Origin: Bacillota bacterium | Lineage (GTDB): Bacteria; Bacillota_I; Bacilli_A; Erysipelotrichales; Erysipelotrichaceae | Length of the DNA stretch: 64,000 bases | NCBI GenBank assembly: GCA_023388995.1 | Contig: JAEWFD010000006.1 | Location: 83,327 to 147,326 of the forward strand | Direction of reading: 5' to 3' | Part shown: positions 36,387 to 45,311 of the stretch, in pieces | How positions within the stretch are numbered: position 1 is the stretch's first letter | Layout of the letters: the number at the start of each line of letters is the position of its first letter | The notes under the pieces: generated by a model | What the model was told of the DNA's origin: nothing | The model's database searches: none | What the model saw: the letters and a program-made list of their open reading frames with translations, nothing else | Translations under genes and position numbers: made by a program

Positions 36387-37666
36387 AGTAATTCATGCAC
36401 AAAGATATTTTGACTGCGATCCGGTCCCACAGAGATCATGGATACCTGGCAGCCTGTCAGTTCTTCAATTCGTTTTACATAATCCTGACACGCTTTCGGA
36501 AGTTCTTTATACTCTTTGATATTTGTAATATCTTCCGTCCAGCCTGGCAGATACTCATAGATCGGCTTGGCTTTTTTCATTTTTTCCAAAGAAGCCGGAA
36601 TAGTCTTTACAACTTCACCATCAATATCGTAAGCTACACAGATTGGAATTTCTTTCAACCCTGTCAGAATATCAATCTTGGTAATCACAATATCGGTTAA
36701 ACCATTGATCAATGATGCATAGCGCACAACATTCAAGTCGAGCCAGCCGATACGGCGCGGTCTGCCAGTTGTTGAACCATATTCGCCACCCTTTTCACGC
36801 AACTCATTTCCAACTTGATCCAATAGTTCCGTGACAAACGGACCTTCTCCAACCCGGCTGGAATACGCCTTCACTACGCCAATGATCCGATCAATGCGTT
36901 TTGGCGATACACCCGCACCGGTGCAAACACCGGCAGCTGTTGGATTAGAAGAAGTTACGTATGGATAGGTACCATAGTTGATGTCCAGCATCATTGCTTG
37001 CGCACCTTCAAACAAGACAAATTTATTATCATCCAAAGCCTGATTGACTTCCACAACAGAATCAATGATTCTAGGCAAAATCAATTCCCGGATTTGTTCA
37101 AATTCTTTTACCAGAACGTCATAATCAAATGGTTCTTTCCCATATAGCTTCACGATCTGATCATTTTTCACTGGCAATGTCTGTTTCAGTTTTTCTTTGA
37201 AAATAGCGAAATCAACCAAATCACCGACACGAATCCCGATTCGTGTATATTTATCAGCGTAGCAGTCGCCAATGCCCCGCTTTGTCGTTCCGATTTTATT
37301 TTGTCCCTTGCTTTCTTCTTGCAAGATATCCAGCTGGATATGATATGGCATGATGATATGCGCCCGATCACTGATAAAAACATGATTTGTTTTCATCCCT
37401 TTGGCCTCTAAAACTGCAATTTCATTCAAAAAGACTTGCAAGTTCACAACAACACCTGGACCAATAATACAGTTTGAGTTTGTATGCAATACGCCTGAAG
37501 GCAATAAGTGCAGAATGTTTTTTTCTCCATTTACCACTACGGTATGGCCGGCATTATTACCGCCTTGAAATCGTACGACATAGTCTACATGACTCCCTAG
37601 TACGTCGATTATTTTTCCTTTTCCCTCGTCACCCCACTGGGTTCCAACTACTACATAACCTGCCAT
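36383..37666 (-). CDS. purA: Adenylosuccinate synthetase
   Basis: First committed step from IMP to AMP: IMP + aspartate + GTP to adenylosuccinate. 427 residues. The GTP loop GTQWGDEGKGKIID lies at the N-terminus and NNAGHTVV follows. Further signatures are GTTKRGIGDCYADK, TSSNPTAAGVCTGAG, YGSTTGRPRRIGWLD and the NKID-like TKIDILTGL. It is monocistronic, with a TATAAT (37693-37698, minus strand) just upstream. In Bacillus it lies next to dnaB; here it is about 14 kb away. Confidence 0.97.
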   Translation of the reverse strand: MAGYVVVGTQWGDEGKGKIIDVLGSHVDYVVRFQGGNNAGHTVVVNGEKNILHLLPSGVLHTNSNCIIGPGVVVNLQVFLNEIAVLEAKGMKTNHVFISDRAHIIMPYHIQLDILQEESKGQNKIGTTKRGIGDCYADKYTRIGIRVGDLVDFAIFKEKLKQTLPVKNDQIVKLYGKEPFDYDVLVKEFEQIRELILPRIIDSVVEVNQALDDNKFVLFEGAQAMMLDINYGTYPYVTSSNPTAAGVCTGAGVSPKRIDRIIGVVKAYSSRVGEGPFVTELLDQVGNELREKGGEYGSTTGRPRRIGWLDLNVVRYASLINGLTDIVITKIDILTGLKEIPICVAYDIDGEVVKTIPASLEKMKKAKPIYEYLPGWTEDITNIKEYKELPKACQDYVKRIEELTGCQVSMISVGPDRSQNIFVHELL

Positions 37667-37770
37667 GATTGAAAATCCTCCATTACCTATCTATTATACA
37701 CGAAATCATGATGGCTTTCATGAAAACAATTGATTATTTACAAAAAACAGCTATTTTCTGTTTTCATAAT

Positions 37771-38433
37771 CTATTTCCAATAAGCCAGATCTTCGGCTGT
37801 CGTGATTTTGATGTTGTCGTAAGAACCCATCACAATTTTGACAGAACAATTGGTATACTGCTCTACCGCACTGGCATCATCTGTCAGTACGGCCTGATCC
37901 GCAATTGCTTTTTCATATGCTTGCAGGATTAGTTCGATATGGAATGCTTGCGGTGTTTGCGCCTGCCATAAAAAAGAACGATCCAGTGTTGCTTCGATGT
38001 GCATGTCAGTGACGCGCTTGATCGTGTCTTTGCATGGCACTGCCAGGATCGCTGCCTGCTCTTCCCGCAATGTCTCCAACAGAGCATTGATTGCTTCTTG
38101 TTTTAAGAATGGTCTTGCTCCATCATGGATTAAAACCACTCTTTCACAGACTTCCTGCAAACCGGCATAGACGCTTCCCGTTCGCGTCTCTTTTCCGCAT
38201 ACCAAAACCAGCTGTTGATGCGATGACAGCAAAGGCCGCAATTGCGTTTCCCAAATGTCTTCTTCGGAAGGTGCATGTACAACGATAATCTGCTTGCACC
38301 GAGGATCATTCACAAAAGGCTGGATGGTTTTTGCAAGGATCATCTGCCCGTCTTTTTGGTAAAATAATTTATTGTAGCCAAGCTGCATGCGGTTACCTTG
38401 TCCCGCTGCCGGCAATACGACACTATAGTCCAT
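37771..38433 (-). CDS. ispD: 2-C-methyl-D-erythritol 4-phosphate cytidylyltransferase
   Basis: MEP-pathway enzyme that joins CTP to MEP on the way to isoprenoids. 220 residues from ATG 38433, chosen because GGAGAAGG lies 8 bases upstream; a longer frame to 38454 has no such site. Signatures: SVVLPAAGQGNRM (nucleotide loop), VLIHDGARPF, VPCKDTIKRV and LTDDASAVEQ. ispF is not adjacent. Its presence implies the MEP rather than the mevalonate route. Confidence 0.95.
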   Translation of the reverse strand: MDYSVVLPAAGQGNRMQLGYNKLFYQKDGQMILAKTIQPFVNDPRCKQIIVVHAPSEEDIWETQLRPLLSSHQQLVLVCGKETRTGSVYAGLQEVCERVVLIHDGARPFLKQEAINALLETLREEQAAILAVPCKDTIKRVTDMHIEATLDRSFLWQAQTPQAFHIELILQAYEKAIADQAVLTDDASAVEQYTNCSVKIVMGSYDNIKITTAEDLAYWK

Positions 38434-38467
38434 TTTGATCACCTTCTCCATCATATCATGATCCCAT

Positions 38468-38494
38468 CAAAAAAGGTACATGCATGATGTACCT
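38468..38494 (-). terminator. Terminator of the two-component/ABC operon
   Basis: AGGTACAT (38474-38481) pairs with ATGTACCT (38487-38494) around a 5-base loop, overlapping the permease stop codon and followed on the minus strand by a T run. Confidence 0.85.
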
Positions 38495-39245
38495 AGCGTA
38501 AAACACGTTTATTTTTGATAATCGCATATCCTGCAAGCAATACCGAGAAAGCCATAAAGAACAGGAATGATTGCATGAGGGCTGCAAGATTATACGAATT
38601 CATATTCCACAGCTTCGGAACGTCTCTTACAATATGCGTTGTCGGCAGCAAATCGGAGAAGAAACGCATGGACTTCGGCAGCTGATCAGAAGTAATCCCC
38701 ATCATGCCGGAGAAAATCATGATCAGAAAATACATCAGCATCGTAATCCCATAAGTGACACTGAATTTTCTTGCCAGCAAGGATATACCGTAAGCCAGCA
38801 AATAGAAACAGATTGTCAGAACCACAATACTGCTGACGAATACAACCAGACCATACAGCGATGGAGCGGGAATTTGCAAACTAGGGATAACCACTGCACA
38901 AAAGATAGCAAGGGAAAACACCAATACTGCAATCTGCGCAAGCAGTTTTGCTTTCATCTGCTTCGTTTCCGTATAACCGAATAAATTCATCCGGTTGGTG
39001 ACATCTTGGTCGATTTCTTGGGAAAACAAAGCAGAGAAGCCGATAAACACCAGCGCCAATGGCGACATCAACAAGTTGCTCACAAAAATATTGATCGCAA
39101 ACGCTTCTTGGGTGATGCTCGGCATTTTGGCACCAATGGCATGGTACAGGAATACCGTCATCATAGTCGGGAAAAAGACCCCGAAGACAATCGCAAAGAT
39201 ATTACCTAAGCTGTTGCGAATCTCATATACTACATATCGTTTCAT
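38493..39245 (-). CDS. ABC-2 type transporter permease
   Basis: 250 residues with six hydrophobic segments, of the ABC-2/DrrB exporter type. The start is ATG 39245, one base after the ATPase stop, with GGAGG in the ATPase end; the longer frame to 39266 is not supported. The N-terminus MKRYVVYEIRNSLGNIFAIVFGVFFPTMM is typical, followed by a cytosolic FGYTETKQMKAKLL segment. It forms an exporter with the neighbouring ATPase, probably for a drug, peptide or lipid. Confidence 0.88.
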   Translation of the reverse strand: MKRYVVYEIRNSLGNIFAIVFGVFFPTMMTVFLYHAIGAKMPSITQEAFAINIFVSNLLMSPLALVFIGFSALFSQEIDQDVTNRMNLFGYTETKQMKAKLLAQIAVLVFSLAIFCAVVIPSLQIPAPSLYGLVVFVSSIVVLTICFYLLAYGISLLARKFSVTYGITMLMYFLIMIFSGMMGITSDQLPKSMRFFSDLLPTTHIVRDVPKLWNMNSYNLAALMQSFLFFMAFSVLLAGYAIIKNKRVLR

Positions 39246-39246
39246 A

Positions 39247-40095
39247 TTAGTTTCCTCCAATGGCATTCATCGTGAGAATTTCGATATCATGATCACTGCG
39301 TTTAAAGTTAATCCCGGCATCCAGCAAACGACTGATGATTTCTTGTTCTTCCTGCTTGTTGGCACAAGCCACGGCAATGGCATTGGAAGGTGCCAGCAGT
39401 ACTCGGTAACCTTCACATAGTTGTTCGTAGCCTGCTTGGAAAATGACAACGGAATGGCCGCAATACTGCCGGAACAACTCGTCCCGCTCACCAAACGCGA
39501 CCACTTTTCCCTGATCCAAAATCAGCAGTTTGTTTGTCAGCTGTTCCAGCTCTTCATAGTAATGGGTCACAAACAGCATCGCTACCTCTTTATTCTGATA
39601 CCACGAAATAATTTTTCCCATCAATGCCTGTCTGGTTTCAAAATCAAGACCGGTTGTGACTTCATCAAAGAAGGTAATCGGGGCATCTTGCATCAATACC
39701 AAAATCAATGTAAACCGTTGCTTCTGGCCTCCGGAAAGCTGCTTGTACTTCTTGCGCAGACTTGCTTCGAATTGAAAGAACCGCACCAGTTCCTGCAATT
39801 GTTCATTTTTTTGATAAGAAGTCTGCAAGATGGTTTCCATGATATGTTTGACGGACATCGTATCCACATAACCATTGTGCTGCATATGCACTGCCATCTG
39901 TTCCGGTTTGATAACACATTGGATAGAACCTTCATAGGGAACCAGTCCCAAGCAGGCTTTGATCAATGTTGTTTTCCCTGCGCCGTTGGCGCCAATCACG
40001 CCAATCCGATCATAGGGCTGAATGGTAATACTTTGTTCGATTTGCAATGCGGTAAAGTTTTGGTACTTCACTTGTAATTGTTGAATTGTCAGCAT
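39247..40095 (-). CDS. ABC transporter ATP-binding protein
   Basis: 282 residues from ATG 40095 (AGGAG site), 11 bases after the kinase stop. Walker A is GANGAGKTTLIKACLG, the signature is QLSGGQKQRFTL, Walker B plus Glu is ITFFDEVTTGLD, and the switch histidine is in FVTHYYEE. The C-terminal 70 residues form an accessory domain typical of ABC-2 exporter ATPases. Its position in a two-component operon suggests self-induced export or resistance. Confidence 0.93.
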   Translation of the reverse strand: MLTIQQLQVKYQNFTALQIEQSITIQPYDRIGVIGANGAGKTTLIKACLGLVPYEGSIQCVIKPEQMAVHMQHNGYVDTMSVKHIMETILQTSYQKNEQLQELVRFFQFEASLRKKYKQLSGGQKQRFTLILVLMQDAPITFFDEVTTGLDFETRQALMGKIISWYQNKEVAMLFVTHYYEELEQLTNKLLILDQGKVVAFGERDELFRQYCGHSVVIFQAGYEQLCEGYRVLLAPSNAIAVACANKQEEQEIISRLLDAGINFKRSDHDIEILTMNAIGGN

Positions 40096-40106
40096 ATAGC
40101 TCCTTT

Positions 40107-41660
40107 CTAAAACAGGATAGTAATGCAAACTCCTTGTTTTGTATTCTCGACCATACAGGAATATCCCAGCATGGAAGCAAATGTATCCACTAAATAAAGA
40201 CCTAGCCCTGTTCCCGTTTGTGCAGTGTTGATAGAGCGCACAAATGGTTCTTTGATATGGGGAAGCAGCTGCTCTTCAATCCAGCTGCCATGATTGCAGA
40301 CACAAAGACTGTTTGCAGTTAGTTCAATCGCAATCTGCTGCTTCTCAGCGGTATATTGAAATGCATTCAAAATGATATTCTCTGCGATAGAAGTTAAAAC
40401 AGCAGAATCTGTCAGCAGGATGCACTCTTCCAGGTGTTTTGAAACAACAAGTTCTTTTGCCTGATATAGTATCTGATAGCGGCTCACCAAATGATCTACC
40501 AATTCATGAACCAGTACCTCTTCAATTTCCAATTCCTTGCTTTTTTCCTGAAAAATATCCATCATCGCTTCAATCATGTCTTTCATTTTTATTAATTCCT
40601 GCTGTACTTTCGGCAGATAGACATCGCGGTCTTTGTATTTCCCTACTTGGTGAATCATGCTTTCCACCAATAAGGAAGCTCCGGCAATTGGTGTCTTTAA
40701 TTGATGTGATGCATTCATCATAAATAGTTCTTGTTTTTGCTTGGACTCCGTCAAAGCTTTGTTTTGAATATGCAATTCCTGCACGGTTCGCTGCAAGTCC
40801 TGGTGCATAGTATTCAACGCTCGCTCCAAAATCTCAAACTCATCGTTGCGATTTTGCTGCTTGAAGACAACACCATCTGTTTCATTGCGCTGCGTTGCTT
40901 GCTTTGCCAATGTTTCGATCGGTTTCGCAAGTGTCTTGCTGAACCAGCTGGCCGTTCCCAGTACAATACATGCAAGCACTGCCAGAATCATCGGAATGCT
41001 GGCACTGACAATCGGCACCAATTCATGCAACCGCGGCGTCAATGCTGTTCCCAGCGTCAGATAGATGACGTCCTTTTCTTCTCCGAATGCGAAATACGTA
41101 TTATAGGAATTTACAGCATCCGTTGCCTGGGCCATCATAATAAAATGATTCTTGCCAACTGTGCGGATTTGGGAATAGGACGATTCATCCGCAAATTTGA
41201 AGTCTGAATATTGAATGTTCTTTATTTGCACCAATGCGGGAATCTGACTGGTATCAATCAGCTCATTTAAAGCTTCAAAATCAAGCGCATCGAAAGAAGC
41301 AGTATCCTCTATTTCCTGCATCTCACTAACTTGCTGCTTCAATTGATCGATGAATGCGATCAGCTTGGGATGCACAATTTCAACAGTTGCATTGAAGTAC
41401 ACGCTGCACACTTCTATTTCATTGCCTGTTAAAGGAACAACAAATGTGAAGGTTGGTATATCCGTATTCTGGTTGCGCAAGCTCGCACAACCTTGCCTGA
41501 CGGCTTGCAGCTGGATTTGTTCCATGCTATCCATGTAGCTGTCTTCCTTGTACTTCGTATACAATCCCGGCAAAAGAAACATGAAGTAGCCAATAATTAA
41601 AAGTCCTACCAATGCTGTTGTGGCTGCGGTATAGATAAATACTTTGTTTGATAATTTCAT
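40107..41660 (-). CDS. Sensor histidine kinase
   Basis: 517 residues from ATG 41660, which overlaps the response-regulator stop by four bases. Membrane helix (about 8-32), an extracellular sensor domain (about 33-218), a second helix (about 219-240), HAMP (about 240-292), HisKA with His319 (NASHQLKTP), and HATPase with N (ENIILNAFQY) and G (TGTGLGLYLVD) boxes. The extracellular domain, about 185 residues, is not one I recognise. It partners the adjacent OmpR-type regulator and probably controls the ABC genes that follow. Confidence 0.92.
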   Translation of the reverse strand: MKLSNKVFIYTAATTALVGLLIIGYFMFLLPGLYTKYKEDSYMDSMEQIQLQAVRQGCASLRNQNTDIPTFTFVVPLTGNEIEVCSVYFNATVEIVHPKLIAFIDQLKQQVSEMQEIEDTASFDALDFEALNELIDTSQIPALVQIKNIQYSDFKFADESSYSQIRTVGKNHFIMMAQATDAVNSYNTYFAFGEEKDVIYLTLGTALTPRLHELVPIVSASIPMILAVLACIVLGTASWFSKTLAKPIETLAKQATQRNETDGVVFKQQNRNDEFEILERALNTMHQDLQRTVQELHIQNKALTESKQKQELFMMNASHQLKTPIAGASLLVESMIHQVGKYKDRDVYLPKVQQELIKMKDMIEAMMDIFQEKSKELEIEEVLVHELVDHLVSRYQILYQAKELVVSKHLEECILLTDSAVLTSIAENIILNAFQYTAEKQQIAIELTANSLCVCNHGSWIEEQLLPHIKEPFVRSINTAQTGTGLGLYLVDTFASMLGYSCMVENTKQGVCITILF

Positions 41661-42313
41661 AAACTTACCTGGTAGCGGTATCCCACTCCGATTACCGTAT
41701 GAATGCAATCCAGCGGCAATTTCTTGCGCAAATTTTTGATGTGCGCATCAATCACCCGGTCACTCACCATAAAATCATCTGCCGCAATCACATCCAGCAG
41801 CTGTTCTCTGGAAAAGACCCTGTTTGGCTGCTCGTACAATGTTTGCAAAAGCAGAAACTCTGTTACTGTAAGCTGCAGCGAGACTTGGTTGTAGTATGCC
41901 TGATAGCATTCTCCTTTCAATGCGATCCCTTGTTCGAGTACCGGCTTTCCTTTGACGCGACGCAAAATAGCTTCAATGCGTTTAATTAACAACAATGGAG
42001 AAAATGGCTTAATCATATAATCATCCGCTTTTCTGTTGAATGCTTCCAGCTGGCTTTTTTCGTCCTGCAATGCTGTCAGCACAATCACGGCACACTCCGG
42101 CTGCTCTTCTGTCAAAACAGACAACACATCCAGACCGGATACGTACGGAACCATGATATCCAAAATCGCAATATCATAGGACTTAGTTTGCAGCAAGTGC
42201 AGTGCAGCAGTTCCATCACATGCCAAATCCACCTGATATCCTTTCATAAGCAGGTATTCCTGGGTAACCTCACGGATGTTTGCATCATCTTCCAGATATA
42301 GTATCGTTACCAT
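41657..42313 (-). CDS. OmpR-family response regulator
   Basis: 218 residues. Receiver domain (about 1-118) with acidic pair Asp9/Asp10, phosphoacceptor Asp52 (AILDIMVPYVSG), Thr in IVLTAL and Lys in DDYMIKPF. A winged-helix DNA-binding domain follows (about 125-216). AGGAGGAATAT precedes ATG 42313. Three TATGAA repeats at 11-base steps lie just upstream and are a likely binding site for this protein, implying autoregulation of the regulator-kinase-ABC operon. Confidence 0.94.
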   Translation of the reverse strand: MVTILYLEDDANIREVTQEYLLMKGYQVDLACDGTAALHLLQTKSYDIAILDIMVPYVSGLDVLSVLTEEQPECAVIVLTALQDEKSQLEAFNRKADDYMIKPFSPLLLIKRIEAILRRVKGKPVLEQGIALKGECYQAYYNQVSLQLTVTEFLLLQTLYEQPNRVFSREQLLDVIAADDFMVSDRVIDAHIKNLRKKLPLDCIHTVIGVGYRYQVSL

Positions 42314-42345
42314 ATATTCCTCCTGTTTCTATTCAATCATAACGG

Positions 42346-42373
42346 TATGAAGTTCGTATGAATGTATTATGAA
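42346..42373 (-). promoter_or_regulatory. Phased direct repeats, probable response-regulator operator
   Basis: TATGAA occurs at 42346, 42357 and 42368 (TTCATA on the coding strand), exactly 11 bases apart, i.e. one helical face. A possible promoter TTTACA-17-CATAAT on the minus strand overlaps the distal repeat. An alternative -10, TATGAT, lies nearer the gene, which would place the repeats around -35 as expected for OmpR-type activation. Confidence 0.6.
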
Positions 42374-42489
42374 GTTTTCTTTGCTTTCTGTAAAGTAGCG
42401 GCAGAATTAGCAAACGATCTTTATTTTTCAATCGATCAGTCGATATTAGAAATATAGGAGTGTACCTACTCCGAAATGGAGGTATCAAT

Positions 42490-43041
42490 ATGGAACTTGG
42501 CCGCGTAAACAGCGTCAAAACTACTGCCGTATTGTCTGCCGAAGAAAAGAAAACAGAGCAGGCAGCAAAAACAAAAGAAGAAACAATCAAGCCTTCCACG
42601 GATCAATTCGTGAAAAGCGACGAAACACAAGCAGTCACATATAGCCGCAAAACAGCTGTTGAGGAAATCAAAGCAATGGAAGAAAAACGAATGAACTCTT
42701 TCATTGAAATGCTGAAGGGCATGATCGCCAAGCAAGGAGAAGAACACAATGTTGAGATCTTAGATCTCAAATTAAACGTAACAGAAAGCGACTCCTTGAA
42801 AGCTCAGCAGGCAATTGCGGAAGGCGGCGAATGGTCGGTGGATGCCGTTGCTACCAGAATCATGGACATGGCAATGTCCTTAGCCGGCGGTGACAAATCA
42901 AAAATCGGTGCCCTTCGTGAGGCAGTTGAACAAGGATTTGGTGAAGCGCGCAAGGTATGGGGCAGCAAAATGCCTAGCATTACCGATCAAACCTATACCG
43001 AAGTGATGAAGCGCTTTGATGAATGGGAAAAAGGTGAATAA
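42490..43041 (+). CDS. Conserved cytosolic protein of unknown function
   Basis: 183 residues from ATG 42490, preceded by GGAGGTATCAAT; the frame from 42460 is not supported. No signal peptide or membrane helix. Residues about 1-60 are low-complexity, Lys/Glu/Thr-rich. Residues about 60-180 are helical, with GGEWSVDAVATRIMDMAMSLAGG, a Gly/Asp turn, and a C-terminal AVEQGFGEARKVWGSKMP and TYTEVMKRFDEWEKG. The C-terminal pattern resembles hypothetical proteins I have seen in other anaerobes, but I cannot name a function. It has its own terminator. Confidence 0.75.
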   Translation: MELGRVNSVKTTAVLSAEEKKTEQAAKTKEETIKPSTDQFVKSDETQAVTYSRKTAVEEIKAMEEKRMNSFIEMLKGMIAKQGEEHNVEILDLKLNVTESDSLKAQQAIAEGGEWSVDAVATRIMDMAMSLAGGDKSKIGALREAVEQGFGEARKVWGSKMPSITDQTYTEVMKRFDEWEKGE

Positions 43042-43045
43042 CGTT

Positions 43046-43070
43046 AAAAGAGACTGCGGTCTCTTTTTAT
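43046..43070 (+). terminator. Terminator after the 42490-43041 gene
   Basis: Perfect 9-bp stem AAAAGAGAC (43046-43054), TGCG loop, GTCTCTTTT (43059-43067), then T. Confidence 0.88.
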
Positions 43071-43076
43071 ATCCAA

Positions 43077-43106
43077 CAAAAAACCGCGCCATCTGCCACG
43101 GTTTTC
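43077..43106 (-). terminator. Terminator after the Clp-like gene
   Basis: AAACCG (43081-43086) with CGGTTT (43099-43104) and inner C-G pairs, followed on the minus strand by TTTTTTG. Confidence 0.65.
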
Positions 43107-43114
43107 GTTGATTA

Positions 43115-45124
43115 TTACGCTACATTTCCTTCACTCTCATCTGCCATATACTTGCGCAGCAATTTCATCCAGCCGCGAATCCCGTCCTGATTCGCAAAGC
43201 CTTGGTAATATTGTTCCAATTTGGTTTCATCATACGGGAAGTCCCAGGATTCCAATGTTCGCTTGGCCATTGCAAAGTATTGTTCCTTGCTCAGCGGCTG
43301 GAAGTAAAACAGCTCTTCAATCATATTGTAGATCTGCGGCAGTAGTACACTCTTCACATCATGATCTTGCTGATGCTGGCTGGCAAAGCCAAACCCCTCC
43401 CGATATGGTGTGTTCACGCTTAAGATGACAAGGCTGCTTTTCAGATCAATCCAAAGCCCTTTGCTGTCTTTCCAGCCACCTTCTTCCAGTGCTTTCGCAA
43501 AAAACATCTGCACTTCGGGATGCGATTGATTGAAATGCTCCAAAAGCAGCACACATTGCGGATTCTTGCGAAGCTGAGTCCATGGCTGATGATGGATACT
43601 GTCTTTGCTGGATGTGAGATAGTAAAGGCTGTTCGCTTCCTTATACAACTCCATATTCAAATGAATTAAACTCTTTTCTTCTACAAAGTAGCCTTCCGAA
43701 ATCAACTTCGCCAGCTGCGACTTACCAATTCCCCCCTGACCTGCAAAGCACCAGATTCCATATGGATGATTGGAATTGGTCTGATATTCGCATTGCCGGA
43801 TACTGGACAACACCTGTTTCAATAAATCTTCCGAACCGATAAACTGCTCTGAAAGATGGTTCTTTAACTTAGTAATGCGCACCTTGCGATCCAAGGAAAT
43901 ATTCGTCAAATCCTCAATCACTTGCGTAATTTCTTCTTTGGTCACCATATCCTTGCATTTCATCTTTGTTTTTACACATGCCATGTCAATTACATCAATT
44001 GCCTTGTCAGGGAAATGACGCATCGGGAGATACTTATCGGAAATCGTAACGGCTTCCTCAATAATGCCGATTTCCATTCCTACGCTGTGGAACTGCGCCA
44101 AGTTGCGAATCTTATTTTGAATCATGCTGACCGTCTGCTTGGCAGAAGGCTCCGTAATCACAATAGTCTGAAAACGGCGATCCAAAGCCCGGTCTTTTTC
44201 AATGTACTTCGTATACTCATCCATTGTCGTAGCACCAATTACCTTTAGTTCACTGCGAGCCAGATAGGGCTTGAATACGGTCGCTGCGTCAATGGAACCT
44301 TCGGCCTTCCCGGCACCGATAATTTGATGTACTTCATCGATAAAAAGAACCGCGTTCGGATATCTCTTAACAAGGCTGCATACCTTATCAATCTTCTCTT
44401 CAAATTCACCGCGGTACTTCGTTCCTGCTACTAGATTATTTACGCTAAGTTCAAAAATCACCAGATTTTCGATACTTGCGGGTACTTGCCGTTTCGCTAT
44501 GCGTCTGGCAACTTCCTCAACGATGGCTGTTTTTCCGATACCCGGTTCGCCAATCAAAAGCGGATTGGACTTTTCCTTCCGACATAAGATCATAATGACT
44601 TTTTCAATTTCTTTTTCTCGTCCTAGGATAATTTGATCCGCACCCGCCATTTTCGCATTGAGGTTTGTCAGTTCTTTCATTTTACTTAGTTCGTTCATTG
44701 TACTTTGCTCCTGCATTCCTTTCATTACGAGATCAATATCAACTTCATATTTTCTTAATATTTCATAAGCAACACATTTTTCCATTGAGAATAAGCAGAA
44801 AATCAAGTCATCTATATCTGCTTCCTCTTTACCCCTTTGCAATGCATGGAGCATCGTTAATTCTAAAATCACTTCTACCGTTTTGGTAAAACGCACAAGC
44901 TGCGTTATTTCTTCTTTTTCATCAAAGAGAACCATCAAATCATCGCGCACTCTTTGGTAGGTAATGTGATATGGTAGAAGCAATGCTCTTAAAGGAGACT
45001 TTTTGCTTTTTAATAGTGCCAATAATAAGTGCTCACTGCCGATAAATGCATTTTGCATATCCTTGGCAATGGTTTCCGCAAGTTCAATCACAATAATCAA
45101 CTCTTTACTCATATTTTGAAACAC
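43115..45124 (-). CDS. Divergent ClpC-like AAA+ ATPase with decayed second module
   Basis: 669 residues if it starts at GTG 45124, chosen because GAAAGGAT lies upstream and the N-terminus MFQNMSKELI then matches ClpC; an in-frame ATG at 45235 would add 37 atypical residues. A Clp-N domain (about 1-140) contains FIGSEHLLLALL. The first AAA+ module is intact: Walker A GEPGIGKT (about 192-199), Walker B LFIDE, arginine finger LDRRFQ. The coiled-coil middle domain of ClpC is missing. The second module keeps Walker A GQGGIGKS (about 462-469), but Walker B is LLLEH and the arginine-finger site reads YNMIEE. A GFGF near the usual ClpP loop may remain functional. Confidence 0.85.
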   Translation of the reverse strand: MFQNMSKELIIVIELAETIAKDMQNAFIGSEHLLLALLKSKKSPLRALLLPYHITYQRVRDDLMVLFDEKEEITQLVRFTKTVEVILELTMLHALQRGKEEADIDDLIFCLFSMEKCVAYEILRKYEVDIDLVMKGMQEQSTMNELSKMKELTNLNAKMAGADQIILGREKEIEKVIMILCRKEKSNPLLIGEPGIGKTAIVEEVARRIAKRQVPASIENLVIFELSVNNLVAGTKYRGEFEEKIDKVCSLVKRYPNAVLFIDEVHQIIGAGKAEGSIDAATVFKPYLARSELKVIGATTMDEYTKYIEKDRALDRRFQTIVITEPSAKQTVSMIQNKIRNLAQFHSVGMEIGIIEEAVTISDKYLPMRHFPDKAIDVIDMACVKTKMKCKDMVTKEEITQVIEDLTNISLDRKVRITKLKNHLSEQFIGSEDLLKQVLSSIRQCEYQTNSNHPYGIWCFAGQGGIGKSQLAKLISEGYFVEEKSLIHLNMELYKEANSLYYLTSSKDSIHHQPWTQLRKNPQCVLLLEHFNQSHPEVQMFFAKALEEGGWKDSKGLWIDLKSSLVILSVNTPYREGFGFASQHQQDHDVKSVLLPQIYNMIEELFYFQPLSKEQYFAMAKRTLESWDFPYDETKLEQYYQGFANQDGIRGWMKLLRKYMADESEGNVA

Positions 45125-45311
45125 ATACGCCACATCCTTTCTTTGTAGTGTATGAGGGACTACATCTAGTATGGACTTGTAATCGTGAAATAATAGAAAT
45201 AACAACTGTTTTGCTTGTACTTTTTTCTTTTCCAAGTTGCTTTATTCGTGTTTTATCAGCTTGGCCATGATATGATAATTGATAACGAAAACAAGAAAAA
45301 AGGAGAATCTC

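Noticed and set aside
40439..41207. Plus-strand frames opposite the histidine kinase
   Set aside because: Antisense shadows of a gene with intact HisKA and HATPase motifs.
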